From assembly GCA_034120015.1 (NCBI GenBank), contig JAXEIF010000029.1, positions 171,544 through 235,543 on the forward strand: a DNA stretch of 64,000 bases. Direction: 5' to 3'. Of this stretch, positions 17,259 to 26,200 are shown piece by piece. The notes beneath the pieces are model-generated. The model was not told where the DNA came from. It saw only the letters and a program-made list of their open reading frames with translations, and ran no database searches. This DNA comes from CALXOJ01 sp034120015 (GTDB taxonomy: Bacteria > Spirochaetota > Spirochaetia > JAFGXN01). Made by a program: the position numbers and the translations under genes. The stretch's first letter is position 1. Each line of letters starts with the position of its first letter.

Positions 17259-18491
17259 ATGGGAATTCAGATATCATCGAAACTGGGAATTATTTCCTGT
17301 CCGGGCGGCGAAGATTTCGCCAGAAGTGTAACCGATCATTTAACGCGGCTTTTCAAACGTGATTTGGAAAGAAAAACGAACGATTTGGCGAAAAAGTACG
17401 GGTTACCGCGAGAAGAAATTGTCAGAAAGTTCAATTTAAATTCGGAATTCGAAGTCCGGCAGCGGGTTTCCAAAGGGTCTCCCGATGAGTACGTCATTCC
17501 GCGTTTTCATATCCCCGTCGAATTTACCCGTTTTGCCAACGGCGAATTTAAAGCAACGATTGAATCGTGTGTTCGGGGAATGGATTTATATATTTTTCAG
17601 GACGTCGAAAATCATTATCCGATTTTCTTTCCGAACAGCGGTGAATCGGCTGTGCTGTCGGTCAACGATCACCTGATGTGCCTTCTGACTGTTATCGATG
17701 CGGCGGTTCAGGCGGGAGCAACAACGATTACACTGGTAGTACCGGCTTATCCTTACTCCCGGCAGCATAAACGTAAAGGCCGCGAAGCGCTGACGGCGGC
17801 ATGGTTTGCCCGAATGTGTGAGTTTATGGGGGTTGATCGGATTCTGACCCTGGATATTCACTCGACGGAAATTCAAAACAGCTGTAAGACCATTGCTCTC
17901 GAAAATATGCATGCTTCGTATCAGATTATGAAGAAGCTCTGTTCGCTGGTGCATCTGGAAGATGACGATTTGGTCATTGTATCTCCGGATACCGGTGCCG
18001 TCAACCGGAATAAATTTTATGCCGACAATCTGAAACGCCCGCTGGCGATGCTCTATAAAGAACGTGATTATTCGATTGTTACCAAAAATGCGGGTCAGTC
18101 CAACATAAAATCCATCCGTCTGCTCGGTGATGTGAACGGGAAAAATGTTTTCATGGCCGACGATATGCTGGGAACCGGCGGTACGCTGATTAAAGCGATG
18201 CGTCGTCTGAAAGAAATGGGTGCCAAGAATATTTTCTGCGGCATCAGTCTTCCGCTTTTTACGGGAAATGCCATCGAAGCATTTGATGAAGCGTATGCCG
18301 AGGGCTGTTTCTGTAAAATCATCGGAACCAACAGTGTCTTTCACGACGAAACACTGTTGAAGAAAGAATGGTATATTTCGGCGAGTGTTTCCGAGCTGTT
18401 TGCGCAGTTTATTATGAGACTGCATTATAACGAATCAACCAGTCCTTTGCTGGAAAATATCAAAATTATTCAAAAACTGCTGAATCCGTAA
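17259..18491 (+). CDS. prs: Ribose-phosphate pyrophosphokinase family protein, long form
   Basis: About 410 residues, against about 310-320 for usual bacterial PRPP synthetases, which make PRPP from ribose-5-phosphate and ATP for nucleotide, His and Trp synthesis. Recognisable parts are F-A-N-G-E-F with VRGMDLYIFQ, VVPAYPYSRQHKRKGREALTA (equivalent of the ATP-binding RQDRK region), L-D-I-H-S, and the PRPP-binding loop V-F-M-A-D-D-M-L-G-T-G-G-T. Extra sequence relative to the short form lies in the first 75 residues (helical and charged) and after IFQDVENHY. Start at ATG 17259 is chosen because GGAG is 6 bases upstream and the promoter lies within the longer frame. The next gene overlaps its stop by one base. 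Confidence 0.8.
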   Translation: MGIQISSKLGIISCPGGEDFARSVTDHLTRLFKRDLERKTNDLAKKYGLPREEIVRKFNLNSEFEVRQRVSKGSPDEYVIPRFHIPVEFTRFANGEFKATIESCVRGMDLYIFQDVENHYPIFFPNSGESAVLSVNDHLMCLLTVIDAAVQAGATTITLVVPAYPYSRQHKRKGREALTAAWFARMCEFMGVDRILTLDIHSTEIQNSCKTIALENMHASYQIMKKLCSLVHLEDDDLVIVSPDTGAVNRNKFYADNLKRPLAMLYKERDYSIVTKNAGQSNIKSIRLLGDVNGKNVFMADDMLGTGGTLIKAMRRLKEMGAKNIFCGISLPLFTGNAIEAFDEAYAEGCFCKIIGTNSVFHDETLLKKEWYISASVSELFAQFIMRLHYNESTSPLLENIKIIQKLLNP

Positions 18492-19687
18492 TGACTCCGG
18501 AAACGGTTCTTGTTTTCGATTTGGGAACGTCCTCTCTGAAGGCGGGGCTTTTCGATGGGGAAGGTAACCGTGTGGGGGTTGTCCGAATGGCTTACGGGAA
18601 TGAGGTCAGACCCGATTATTACGGACGATCGGTTTTAACCGTTTTGGAAACAGCCCGTAATGCGGTGAGGAAACTGACCTGCGAAACTCCGTCACTGATT
18701 AATGCGGCGGTTGTCGGAGGAAACGGACCTGCCTGGGTGGCGTTGGATGCCGGCGGACGTGTTCTCGGTCTTCCTTTTTCCCGAATGTATGAATCGAATG
18801 CCTTTTCGGAAGTCGGTTCGAGATATTTGCGGTTGCTGCTTACGTTTTTTCGGGCTTTCCCCGAAATTGAAGAGTCCGGGGCGCTGTTTTTGCCTTTGTC
18901 CGATTACCTGCCTTATTTTATGACGGGGGAGGCGGTTGCGGCGCTGTCCTGTCCCGGTGTGAGACCGCTGTATTGGGATGAAGATTCCTGTCGTTTTGCT
19001 TCGATTGCACCTAACCGGTTGCCTGGTTTTGTGCCGACCGGCGAAAGGATCGGTGCGGTAAAAAAAGAAGCGGCACGGTTCTTGGGAATTCCGGGCGGGA
19101 TTCCGGTTTATGCCGGAGCGCCCGATTATGTGATGGGGCTCATCGGATCGGGATCGATGGTTCCGGGGGCTGTGTTTAACCGGACGGGTACCAGTGAGGC
19201 GGTAAATGTCGTTACGGACGGCAGTGATATAAACAGTATTCCGTTTTGGGATGGACTGAATGTCGATTCCGTTTTTTTGCCGGAGACAGGAGTCCGTTTC
19301 AGTGACTGGTTTTTTCGTTACTGTTTGCCGGGGGATTCCGTAACGGATACGGTGGAAGCCCTGGCGTTGCGGAAGGGGATATTTTTTTCAAAAGAAGCTT
19401 TTGCTGCGGGGCAACGCCTTTTGGATGAATTCGGGGCGGCATTTCGGGAGGCAGTCGGCCGGTTGCGTCTCCGCGGGCGGACGATTGAAGAGGCGGTTGT
19501 CGGCGGCAGTCAGGCCGAATCGCTTTCCTGGATGCGGCGCAAGGCGGAAACAGGCGGCGTGCGTCTGTATGTGCCGCGGTACGCGGCCTGCGAGTTGACA
19601 GGCGGCGCCGTTCTGGCTGCGGCGGCCGGTAACCGCGGTGCGGTGGCAGCCCTGGCGGCGGAGCGGGCGCGGGCGGGAACGGATTGA
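18491..19687 (+). CDS. FGGY-family carbohydrate kinase, short
   Basis: A 398-residue protein with the ASKHA/FGGY kinase signature at its start (VFDLGTSSLKAGLFD, phosphate-1 loop) and a later phosphate-2 loop-like F-N-R-T-G-T-S-E-A. The C-terminal part has VVGGSQAESLSWMRR, the adenosine-binding G-G-x-x-x-S equivalent, and a final Gly/Ala helix. Typical FGGY kinases (xylulokinase, glycerol kinase) have 480-520 residues, so the lid or the C-terminal domain is reduced. The sugar is unknown; fucose or a pentose would suit the nearby GH29 genes but is only a guess. It overlaps the prs stop (TAATG) and is likely translated from the same mRNA. The 3' end is richer in G+C. Confidence 0.75.
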   Translation: MTPETVLVFDLGTSSLKAGLFDGEGNRVGVVRMAYGNEVRPDYYGRSVLTVLETARNAVRKLTCETPSLINAAVVGGNGPAWVALDAGGRVLGLPFSRMYESNAFSEVGSRYLRLLLTFFRAFPEIEESGALFLPLSDYLPYFMTGEAVAALSCPGVRPLYWDEDSCRFASIAPNRLPGFVPTGERIGAVKKEAARFLGIPGGIPVYAGAPDYVMGLIGSGSMVPGAVFNRTGTSEAVNVVTDGSDINSIPFWDGLNVDSVFLPETGVRFSDWFFRYCLPGDSVTDTVEALALRKGIFFSKEAFAAGQRLLDEFGAAFREAVGRLRLRGRTIEEAVVGGSQAESLSWMRRKAETGGVRLYVPRYAACELTGGAVLAAAAGNRGAVAALAAERARAGTD

Positions 19688-19727
19688 TTCGTGCTTAAAA
19701 AAATTCGGCACAAACAGAAAAAATCCG

Positions 19728-19756
19728 TTGACTTTTTTCCCGTAAATTTATATAGT
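19728..19756 (+). promoter_or_regulatory. Promoter before tRNA-Thr and rpmG
   Basis: TTGACT at 19728-19733 and TATAGT at 19751-19756 with a 17-base spacer. Transcription would start about 20 bases before tRNA-Thr and probably runs on into rpmG, tRNA-Trp, secE and nusG, as no terminator is seen between them. Confidence 0.8.
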
Positions 19757-19782
19757 TAGTCACTGTATTATCAGTATATTAT

Positions 19783-19855
19783 GCCCTTGTAGCTCAGTCG
19801 GTAGAGTACAACCATGGTAAGGTTGGGGTCATCGGTTCAAGTCCGATCGGGGGCT
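19783..19855 (+). tRNA. tRNA-Thr (GGU anticodon)
   Basis: A 73-nt cloverleaf: acceptor GCCCTTG/CGGGGGC with two G-T pairs, anticodon loop ATGGTAA (anticodon GGT, reads ACC and ACU), T arm ATCGG-TTCAAGT-CCGAT, discriminator T. CCA is not encoded. Confidence 0.92.
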
Positions 19856-19900
19856 TTTCTTTTAATAACGGAATCGAAAGATTTTTTCAGGAGAAGTGTT

Positions 19901-20077
19901 ATGGCAAAGAAGAAAAAAGGAAATGTTGAACTGGTCGCTTTGAAGTGTGAAGAATGCGGCCGTCGCAATTATACAACTCAGAAAAACCGCAAAAATACAA
20001 CCGCAAAATTCGAATTCAGCAAATACTGCAAATTCGATCGAAAGCACACTCTTCACAAAGAAACAAAAATTAAATAG
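19901..20077 (+). CDS. rpmG: 50S ribosomal protein L33
   Basis: 58 residues, start at ATG 19901 with CAGGAGAAG upstream; a longer frame from within tRNA-Thr is rejected. The L33 core Y-T-T-Q-K-N-R-K-N and the ending R-K-H-T-L-H-K-E-T-K are conserved. The first zinc pair C-E-E-C is present, but the second pair is reduced to one Cys: the usual C-x-x-C is C-K-F-D here. It sits between two tRNA genes, the classic position before secE. Confidence 0.95.
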   Translation: MAKKKKGNVELVALKCEECGRRNYTTQKNRKNTTAKFEFSKYCKFDRKHTLHKETKIK

Positions 20078-20085
20078 TCCTTTTT

Positions 20086-20157
20086 AGGTCAGTAGTACAA
20101 CTGCCAGTACAACGGTCTCCAAAACCGTGGATGAGGGTTCGATTCCTTCCTGACCTG
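20086..20157 (+). tRNA. tRNA-Trp (CCA anticodon)
   Basis: A 72-nt cloverleaf: acceptor AGGTCAG/CTGACCT, D stem GTAC/GTAC, anticodon loop CTCCAAA (anticodon CCA), T loop TTCGATT, discriminator G. The D loop reads AACTGCCA, so the invariant G18-G19 pair is replaced by G-C. Its place between rpmG and secE is conserved in many bacteria. CCA is not encoded. Confidence 0.9.
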
Positions 20158-20180
20158 TATTATAAAGGAAAGAGGTTTTT

Positions 20181-20387
20181 ATGAAAAAAATCATCAATTT
20201 CTTTAAAGAATGCTACAGCGAGTTGAAGAAAGTCGTATGGCCGACGCGTGAGTCGGTGATGGAAAACACGAAGATCGTTATTGTTTCGATTGCGGTTGTT
20301 GCGGTTTTTCTTTTTTGCGTTGATTTTCTTTCTTCCAAGCTGGTTGCCGACGTACTGGCCGGCAAATGGCTGACGGGGGGCATGTAA
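20181..20387 (+). CDS. secE: Preprotein translocase subunit SecE
   Basis: A 68-residue small SecE with the conserved amphipathic part F-x-x-E-L-K-K-V-V-W-P-T-R-E-S followed by a single transmembrane helix (about residues 30-52). It clamps SecY in the SecYEG channel of the inner membrane. AAAGGAAAGAGG precedes the ATG. secY lies 22 kb downstream. Confidence 0.95.
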   Translation: MKKIINFFKECYSELKKVVWPTRESVMENTKIVIVSIAVVAVFLFCVDFLSSKLVADVLAGKWLTGGM

Positions 20388-20389
20388 AA

Positions 20390-20950
20390 ATGGCGCGCGG
20401 CTGGTATGTGCTTCATGCTCTTTCCGGATATGAAGCCAAAGTCGAATATGCTCTCAAAAAACTCATAGAAGATGATGCCGAGTTGGCGGAGTCGGTTTTT
20501 GACGTGAAGATTCCTCAGGAAGAGGTGATGGAAATCCGTAACGGAAAAAAGCGGACCGTTAATCGTAAATTTTTGCCCGGTTATATGCTTGTCGAGATGG
20601 ATTTGTCGGATTTGACATGGAAATCGGTTGTTTCCAAAATTCGCAGAATCAACGGTGTGATGGGTTTTCTCGGAACTACGGTTCGCGGACAAAAGCCCAA
20701 TGCAATTACGCCTGACGAAGCCCGGTCTGTTCTTCAGAAAACAGGAGATATAAAAGCCGATAAATCTGTCAGATTGAAGCAGGATTTTTCCGTCGACGAA
20801 CAGGTTAAAATTATCGCCGGACCGTTTGATACTTTTACGGGGAAAATTACGGAGGTCAACCAGGAAAAAGGACGTTTGCGTGTTTCGGTCGGTATTTTCG
20901 GCCGTTCGACGCCGGTTGAGGTTGATTTTACTCAGGTTGAAAAGATCTGA
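20390..20950 (+). CDS. nusG: Transcription termination/antitermination protein NusG
   Basis: A 186-residue protein; the start MARGWYVLHALSGYE at ATG 20390 is typical, with GGGGGG 9 bases upstream, and is preferred to a longer frame inside secE. The NGN domain covers residues 1-120 (KFLPGYMLVEMDL). The KOW domain at the C-terminus contains V-K-I-I-A-G-P-F-D-T-F-T-G. It binds RNA polymerase beta'-clamp and beta, and couples to Rho or S10. It starts 2 bases after secE. Confidence 0.96.
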   Translation: MARGWYVLHALSGYEAKVEYALKKLIEDDAELAESVFDVKIPQEEVMEIRNGKKRTVNRKFLPGYMLVEMDLSDLTWKSVVSKIRRINGVMGFLGTTVRGQKPNAITPDEARSVLQKTGDIKADKSVRLKQDFSVDEQVKIIAGPFDTFTGKITEVNQEKGRLRVSVGIFGRSTPVEVDFTQVEKI

Positions 20951-20973
20951 TTTCGTTTTTGGTGGAAATGGGA

Positions 20974-20987
20974 GTCCGTATACGGAC
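20974..20987 (+). repeat. Inverted repeat between nusG and rplK
   Basis: A perfect 14-bp palindrome (GTCCGTATACGGAC). In RNA it forms a 5-bp hairpin with a TATA loop, with no T-run after it, so it is not a plain terminator. It may be an RNA-processing or L1/L11 control element; no function is shown. Confidence 0.35.
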
Positions 20988-21012
20988 GCTTGTACCATAA
21001 GGAGTATAAAAT

Positions 21013-21444
21013 ATGGCTACGAAAAAAGTCACGGCAGTGATTAAGCTGCAAGTTCCCGCAGGAAAAGCGACGCCGGCGCCTCCGGTCGGTCCTGCGTTGG
21101 GTCCTCACGGGGTTTCTGCCCCTCAATTTTGTCAGCAGTTCAATGACAAAACAAAAAACATGGAACCGGGTCTGATTATTCCGGTTGTTATTACCGCGTA
21201 TGCCGATAAATCGTTTACGTTTATTACGAAAACACCGCCGGCGGCTGTTCTGATTAAGAAAGCACTCGGTTTGACAACGGCCAGCGCCAATTCCAAGAAA
21301 GAAAAAGTCGGAAAAATTTCCCGTGCAAAACTGAAAGAATTGGCCGAACTGAAGATGCCGGATATCAATGCAAACGATATTGATGCCGCCATGAAAATTA
21401 TCGCCGGTACATGCCGCAGCATGGGCGTCGAGGTGGAGGATTAA
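21013..21444 (+). CDS. rplK: 50S ribosomal protein L11
   Basis: 143 residues, full length. The N-terminal domain carries the thiostrepton-site region with prolines (PAPPVGPALGPHGV), and the C-terminal rRNA-binding domain ends AGTCRSMGVEVED. AAGGAG precedes the ATG. It is followed by rplA after one base. Confidence 0.97.
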   Translation: MATKKVTAVIKLQVPAGKATPAPPVGPALGPHGVSAPQFCQQFNDKTKNMEPGLIIPVVITAYADKSFTFITKTPPAAVLIKKALGLTTASANSKKEKVGKISRAKLKELAELKMPDINANDIDAAMKIIAGTCRSMGVEVED

Positions 21445-21445
21445 T

Positions 21446-22126
21446 ATGCGCAGAGGAAAGCAGTATAAAGCCGTTGCGGCAAAATACGATAAGCAGAAAC
21501 GCTATGAATTGGGAGAAGCTGTCAAATTGGTTAAAGATCTGGCGTATGCGAAGTTTGACGAAACGGTCGAACTTTCCGTGAAGCTGAATCTGAAAAAAGG
21601 ACAGTCTGTTCGCGATACTATTGTTCTTCCGAATCAGTTTGCTGCCGAAAAACGGATTCTGGTCATTGCCAAAGGCGAAAAAGCGACCGAGGCTCAGCAG
21701 GCCGGTGCCGCCTATGTCGGCGATACCGATCTGGTTCAGAAAATTCAGGGTGGATGGCTCGATTTCGATATCGTTGTTGCGACTCCCGATATGATGAAAG
21801 ACGTCGGTCGTTTGGGACCTGTTTTGGGGCGGCGCGGTATTATGCCTAACCCGAAAACAGGAACCGTTACGATGGATATTGCCGGTGCGATTAAAGAGCT
21901 GAAACAAGGCCGTGTCGAATTCCGTAACGATAAAACCGGTGTTGTTCACCTGTCTGTCGGAAAAGTGTCCATGAATCCCGAACAGGTTGCCGAAAACGTT
22001 CGTTTGGTTTTGGGTGAAATCAAGAAGAAACGTCCGTCCGATGTAAAAGGCGATTTTGTGAAAAGTGTTGCCGTTTCGTCGACAATGGGCCCCGGAGTCA
22101 AAGTTGACTTCACCGACAGAATGTAA
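21446..22126 (+). CDS. rplA: 50S ribosomal protein L1
   Basis: 226 residues, with the L1 signature GRRGIMPNPKTGTVT and the closing block SSTMGPGVKVD. It forms the L1 stalk on 23S rRNA and in many bacteria represses its own operon. It starts one base after the rplK stop, with GGAGG inside the end of rplK. Confidence 0.97.
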   Translation: MRRGKQYKAVAAKYDKQKRYELGEAVKLVKDLAYAKFDETVELSVKLNLKKGQSVRDTIVLPNQFAAEKRILVIAKGEKATEAQQAGAAYVGDTDLVQKIQGGWLDFDIVVATPDMMKDVGRLGPVLGRRGIMPNPKTGTVTMDIAGAIKELKQGRVEFRNDKTGVVHLSVGKVSMNPEQVAENVRLVLGEIKKKRPSDVKGDFVKSVAVSSTMGPGVKVDFTDRM

Positions 22127-22137
22127 GGAGAGAGGAA

Positions 22138-22644
22138 ATGGCAGAACGTGAAGTAAAAATTCAGGAATATAAAAAAGAATCCGTTGCTTCTCTGACGGAA
22201 GAATTCAAAGGTCACAGCGATTTTATTTTTTCCGATTATCGCGGTATGTCTGTCGAACAGATTACCGAGTTGCGGAAACAGTTGCGTACCAATCAGGCTG
22301 TTTTTCGTGTCGTTAAAAACAATTTTGCCAGAATTGCTTTGAAATCTCTGGATGCGCCGGAAGTTGATGATCTCCTGAAAGGTCCGACAGCGATTTGTTA
22401 TGTCGACGGCGAAACAATGCCGGCCGTAAAAGTTCTTTTCGAAATGGCAAAGACCATGCCGTTGGATATCAAAGGCGGTATCATCGACGGAGAAATTTTT
22501 GATCCGGCAAAGATGGAAGCTTTCTCGAAGCTGCCGACGAAGAACGAGCTGATCGCTTCGTTGATGGGCACAATGAAAGCTCCGGTTCAGTATGTCGTCT
22601 ACGTTTTGGAGGCATACAGGAAGAAATTGGCGGGCGAAGAATAA
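22138..22644 (+). CDS. rplJ: 50S ribosomal protein L10
   Basis: 168 residues. The N-terminal rRNA-binding domain has FSDYRGMSVEQITELRKQLR and VVKNNFARIAL, and the C-terminal helix that carries L7/L12 dimers ends the protein. AGGAGAGAGG precedes the ATG. Only 11 bases separate it from rplA, so the long L10 leader known from other bacteria is absent. The 88 bases before rplL can form an imperfect 9-bp hairpin (about 22666-22701). Confidence 0.96.
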   Translation: MAEREVKIQEYKKESVASLTEEFKGHSDFIFSDYRGMSVEQITELRKQLRTNQAVFRVVKNNFARIALKSLDAPEVDDLLKGPTAICYVDGETMPAVKVLFEMAKTMPLDIKGGIIDGEIFDPAKMEAFSKLPTKNELIASLMGTMKAPVQYVVYVLEAYRKKLAGEE

Positions 22645-22732
22645 GCCGCCGTATAACGGAAATTGCAGCGTTAGTCTTCAATTTGTACCATGCTATCGCT
22701 GTAAAAATATCTTAATGTAGGAGGAAGAGAAT

Positions 22733-23116
22733 ATGGCTACACAAGAAGAAATTTTAGAAGCAATCGCTAACATGACGGTTTTGGAAGTGGCTGATTTGAT
22801 TAAAGCCATGGAAGAAAAATTCGGTGTGACGGCAGCTGCTCCTGTCGCTGTTGTTGCCGGTGCCGCCGCTCCCGGTGCTGCCGCCGGTGCTGCCGAAGAA
22901 AAAAGCGAATTTGATGTCATTCTGGTTTCTTTCGACGAAGCGAAAAAAATCAATGTCATTAAAGTCGTCCGTGAAGTCAGCGGTCTGGGCCTGAAAGAGG
23001 CGAAAGATCTTGTTGAAGCCGGCGGAAAAGCTGTTAAAGAAGGCGTATCCAAAGAAGATGCGACTGCTCTTAAAGCGAAACTCGAAGAAGCCGGGGCTAA
23101 AGTCGAGGTCAAATAA
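22733..23116 (+). CDS. rplL: 50S ribosomal protein L7/L12
   Basis: 127 residues: N-terminal dimerisation domain, an Ala/Gly/Pro-rich hinge (about residues 35-55), and the C-terminal factor-binding domain with KINVIKVVREVSGLGLKEAKDLVE. It recruits elongation factors to the ribosome. AGGAGGAAG precedes the ATG. Confidence 0.97.
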   Translation: MATQEEILEAIANMTVLEVADLIKAMEEKFGVTAAAPVAVVAGAAAPGAAAGAAEEKSEFDVILVSFDEAKKINVIKVVREVSGLGLKEAKDLVEAGGKAVKEGVSKEDATALKAKLEEAGAKVEVK

Positions 23117-23130
23117 TTTAAATAATTTTG

Positions 23131-23167
23131 TTCTTCCGTCCTTTTCGGACGGAAGAATTCTGTTTTT
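23131..23167 (+). terminator. Attenuator-like hairpin between rplL and rpoB
   Basis: An 11-bp perfect stem (23131-23141 with 23147-23157) with a 5-base loop, then an imperfect T-run. This spacer often holds a partial terminator that makes more L7/L12 than RNA polymerase; that role is inferred. The remaining 110 bases to rpoB contain only weak promoter-like hexamers (TTGAAA 23179-23184, TAATGA 23201-23206). Confidence 0.7.
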
Positions 23168-23281
23168 CGGACAAAAAATTGAAAATATCTTTTTTTCGAA
23201 TAATGAAATGTGACTGTATCAGTTTATCTCTCGATTCGGCAGAGGTAGACTGTCTGTTTATATAAGGGGGAACGGTAAAAG

Positions 23282-26200
23282 ATGGCAAAAGGAAAGGCAC
23301 CTGTTAAGCGTACTTATATCGGTGAGGATTTCAAAGATGTCATGGAGCTTCCGAATCTTATCGATATCCAGCTGAAGTCGTATGAAGAATTTTTGCAGAG
23401 GGATGTCATAGCAGCCGGAAAGACACCGGAACGGCAGGGGTTGGAGGATGTCTTTCAGAGTACATTTCCCATAAAAAGCCAGAACGGCGATATCGAAATG
23501 CGCTATGTTTCTTACCGTTTCGACGAGCAAAATATAAAGTTTACCGAGAATGAGTGCAAAATCAAAGGACAGACGTACCAGATTCCGATTCGTGCAACCA
23601 TTGATATCGCATTTCTCGAAACAGGCGAAATTCGTCGCAAAGAAATCTACATGGGAGATATTCCTCTGATGACCGACCGTGGCACGTTTATTATTAACGG
23701 AGCCGAACGTGTTGTTGTCAGTCAGATCCACCGATCGCCCGGTGTTATTTTTAACTTCGAGGGCGGCATTTATTCCTCGCGGATTATTCCTTATCGGGGT
23801 TCGTGGCTTGAATTTGAAATCGATGCAAAGAAAAATCTGATTTACGCAAAAATCGACCGCAAGAAAAAAATTCTCGGAACGATTTTTCTTCGTGCCATCG
23901 GTTACGATACCCGTAAAAAAATCATTGATGCATTCTATAAAACGGAAACGGTTAAGGTTTACGGTGATCACGAGAAAAATGCCGCACTGATCGATCGTGT
24001 TTTGGCTGATGCCGTTGTTTGTGACAGAGACGGTGAAGAAGTGAAGCTTTTCCGTGCCGGCGACAAGATTCATGAGCACGATATTTCCGAGCTGATAGAA
24101 TTCGGAGTTAAAGAGATTTCTTTAATTGATTTTGAGGCTCCCGGGTCGCTGAATTCGACAATTGTAATTAATTGTTTTGAAAAAGAATCGGTCAAATACA
24201 CGGCAAAAGACGGTGAATTTGACGAGATGACAAAAAATGAGGCTCTGACAGCTGTTTATAACGTTCTGATGCCCGGTGAACCGATAACATTTGAGAACGC
24301 GGAAAGAGATCTTTCCGATATGTTCTTTTCAAAGCGCCGGTATGATTTGGGAAAAGTCGGACGGTACAAATTAAATAAAAAATTTGATTTTGATTTTCCG
24401 ATTGACGAAGCCTGCCTGGCAAAAGATGATGTTGTCGCAACAATGAAATTCCTCATTCGGGTTTTCGAGCGTGACGCCTCTGTCGATGATATCGATCACC
24501 TGGGTAACAGACGGATTCGCAGTGTCGGCGAACTTTTGACAAATGCGCTCAAAACGGCATTTGTGAAAGTGGAACGGCATGTCCGTGAGAAAATGTCATC
24601 CAAAGATCAGGCCGATACGATTAAGCCGCAGGATATTCTTTCTACCAAACCGGTAATGGCTGCTTTAAATGAATTTTTCGGATCGAGTCAGCTGTCGCAG
24701 TTTATGGATCAGGTTAACCCACTGTCGGAACTCACGCATAAGCGCCGTCTGAGCGCTTTGGGACCCGGCGGTTTGACCCGTGACCGCGCCGGATTCGAAG
24801 TTCGTGACGTACACTACACGCATTACGGCCGTATGTGTCCGATCGAAACGCCGGAAGGTCCGAACATCGGTTTGATCGTGTCGCTGGCAAACTACACCAA
24901 AGTCAACGATTACGGTTTCCTGGAAACGCCTTACCGCAAGGTGATTGACGGAAAAGCAACCGACGAGATCGAATATCTTTCCGCAATGGATGAAGATAAA
25001 TATGTCGTTGCGCAGGCGAACGCCAAACTGAATCCTGACGGTTCGTTTGTCGAAAAATTTGTTTCCTGCCGGAAACAGGGCGATTATGTCACCAAGGAGC
25101 CCCGTGAAATCCAGTTTATGGACGTTTCTCCGAAACAGGTTATTTCTGTTGCAACATCGCTCATTCCTTTTCTGGAGCATGACGACGCGAACCGTGCTTT
25201 GATGGGTTCGAACATGCAGCGACAGGCTGTTCCTCTTCTTTTTCCCGAAACGCCGATTGTCGGTACCGGAATGGAAAGAAAAACAGCATTCGATTCGGGT
25301 GTTCTTTTGAAGTCGAAAGTTGAGGGCGAAGTCGTTTACGCTTCCGCCGATCGGGTCGAAGTCAAACCGAATGATGGCGGTTCCAATCTGGTTTATCCTT
25401 TGCAGAAATATACCAGAACCAACCAGGATACCTGTTTCAATCAGAGACCGGTGGTCGCGGTTGGTGATAAAGTCGGTAAAGGTTCCGTTTTGGCCGACGG
25501 TCCGGCTACGGACGACGGAGAACTGGCTCTCGGACGCAACGTTCTTGTCGGATTTGTTCCCTGGAACGGATATAATTACGAGGACGCGATTCTGATCAGT
25601 GAACGGATTGTTCAGGACGATGTCTTTACATCGATTCATATCAAAGAGTTTCCGATGGAAGTTCGCGAAACGAAACTGGGTCCCGAGCTGATTACACGCG
25701 ATATTCCGAATGTCGGAGATAAAGCGCTTCAGAATCTGGATGCCGAGGGAATTATCCGTATCGGAGCCAAAGTTCAGTCCGGCGATATTCTTGTCGGAAA
25801 AGTAAGTCCGAAAGCCGACGGGGAATCGACTCCGGAATCGAAGCTGATGAATGCGATTTTCGGTGAGAAAGCCAAAGAAAAACGCGATACGTCATTGCGC
25901 GTTCCGCACGGATCGCAGGGTATTGTTGTTGATGTTCAGCGGCTGAGCAAGAACAACGGCGACGAACTGAGTCCCGGTGTAAACGAAGTGGTGAAAGTTT
26001 TGGTTGCCGTGAAGCGCAAATTGCGCGAAGGCGATAAAATGGCCGGACGTCACGGAAACAAGGGTGTTGTTTCCCGCGTTTTGCCTGTCGAAGAAATGCC
26101 CTACATGGCCGACGGAACGCCGTTGGATGTCTGTCTGAACCCGCTGGGCGTTCCTTCCCGTATGAACCTCGGTCAGCTGTTGGAAACCGAGCTTGGTTGG

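Noticed and set aside
22645..22732. L10-type leader or extra terminator between rplJ and rplL
   Set aside because: Only an imperfect 9-bp hairpin without T-run is present, and it lies after rplJ, not before it.
24665..25639. A 324-codon minus-strand frame inside rpoB
   Set aside because: Antisense shadow of the most conserved part of rpoB, with no protein family character.
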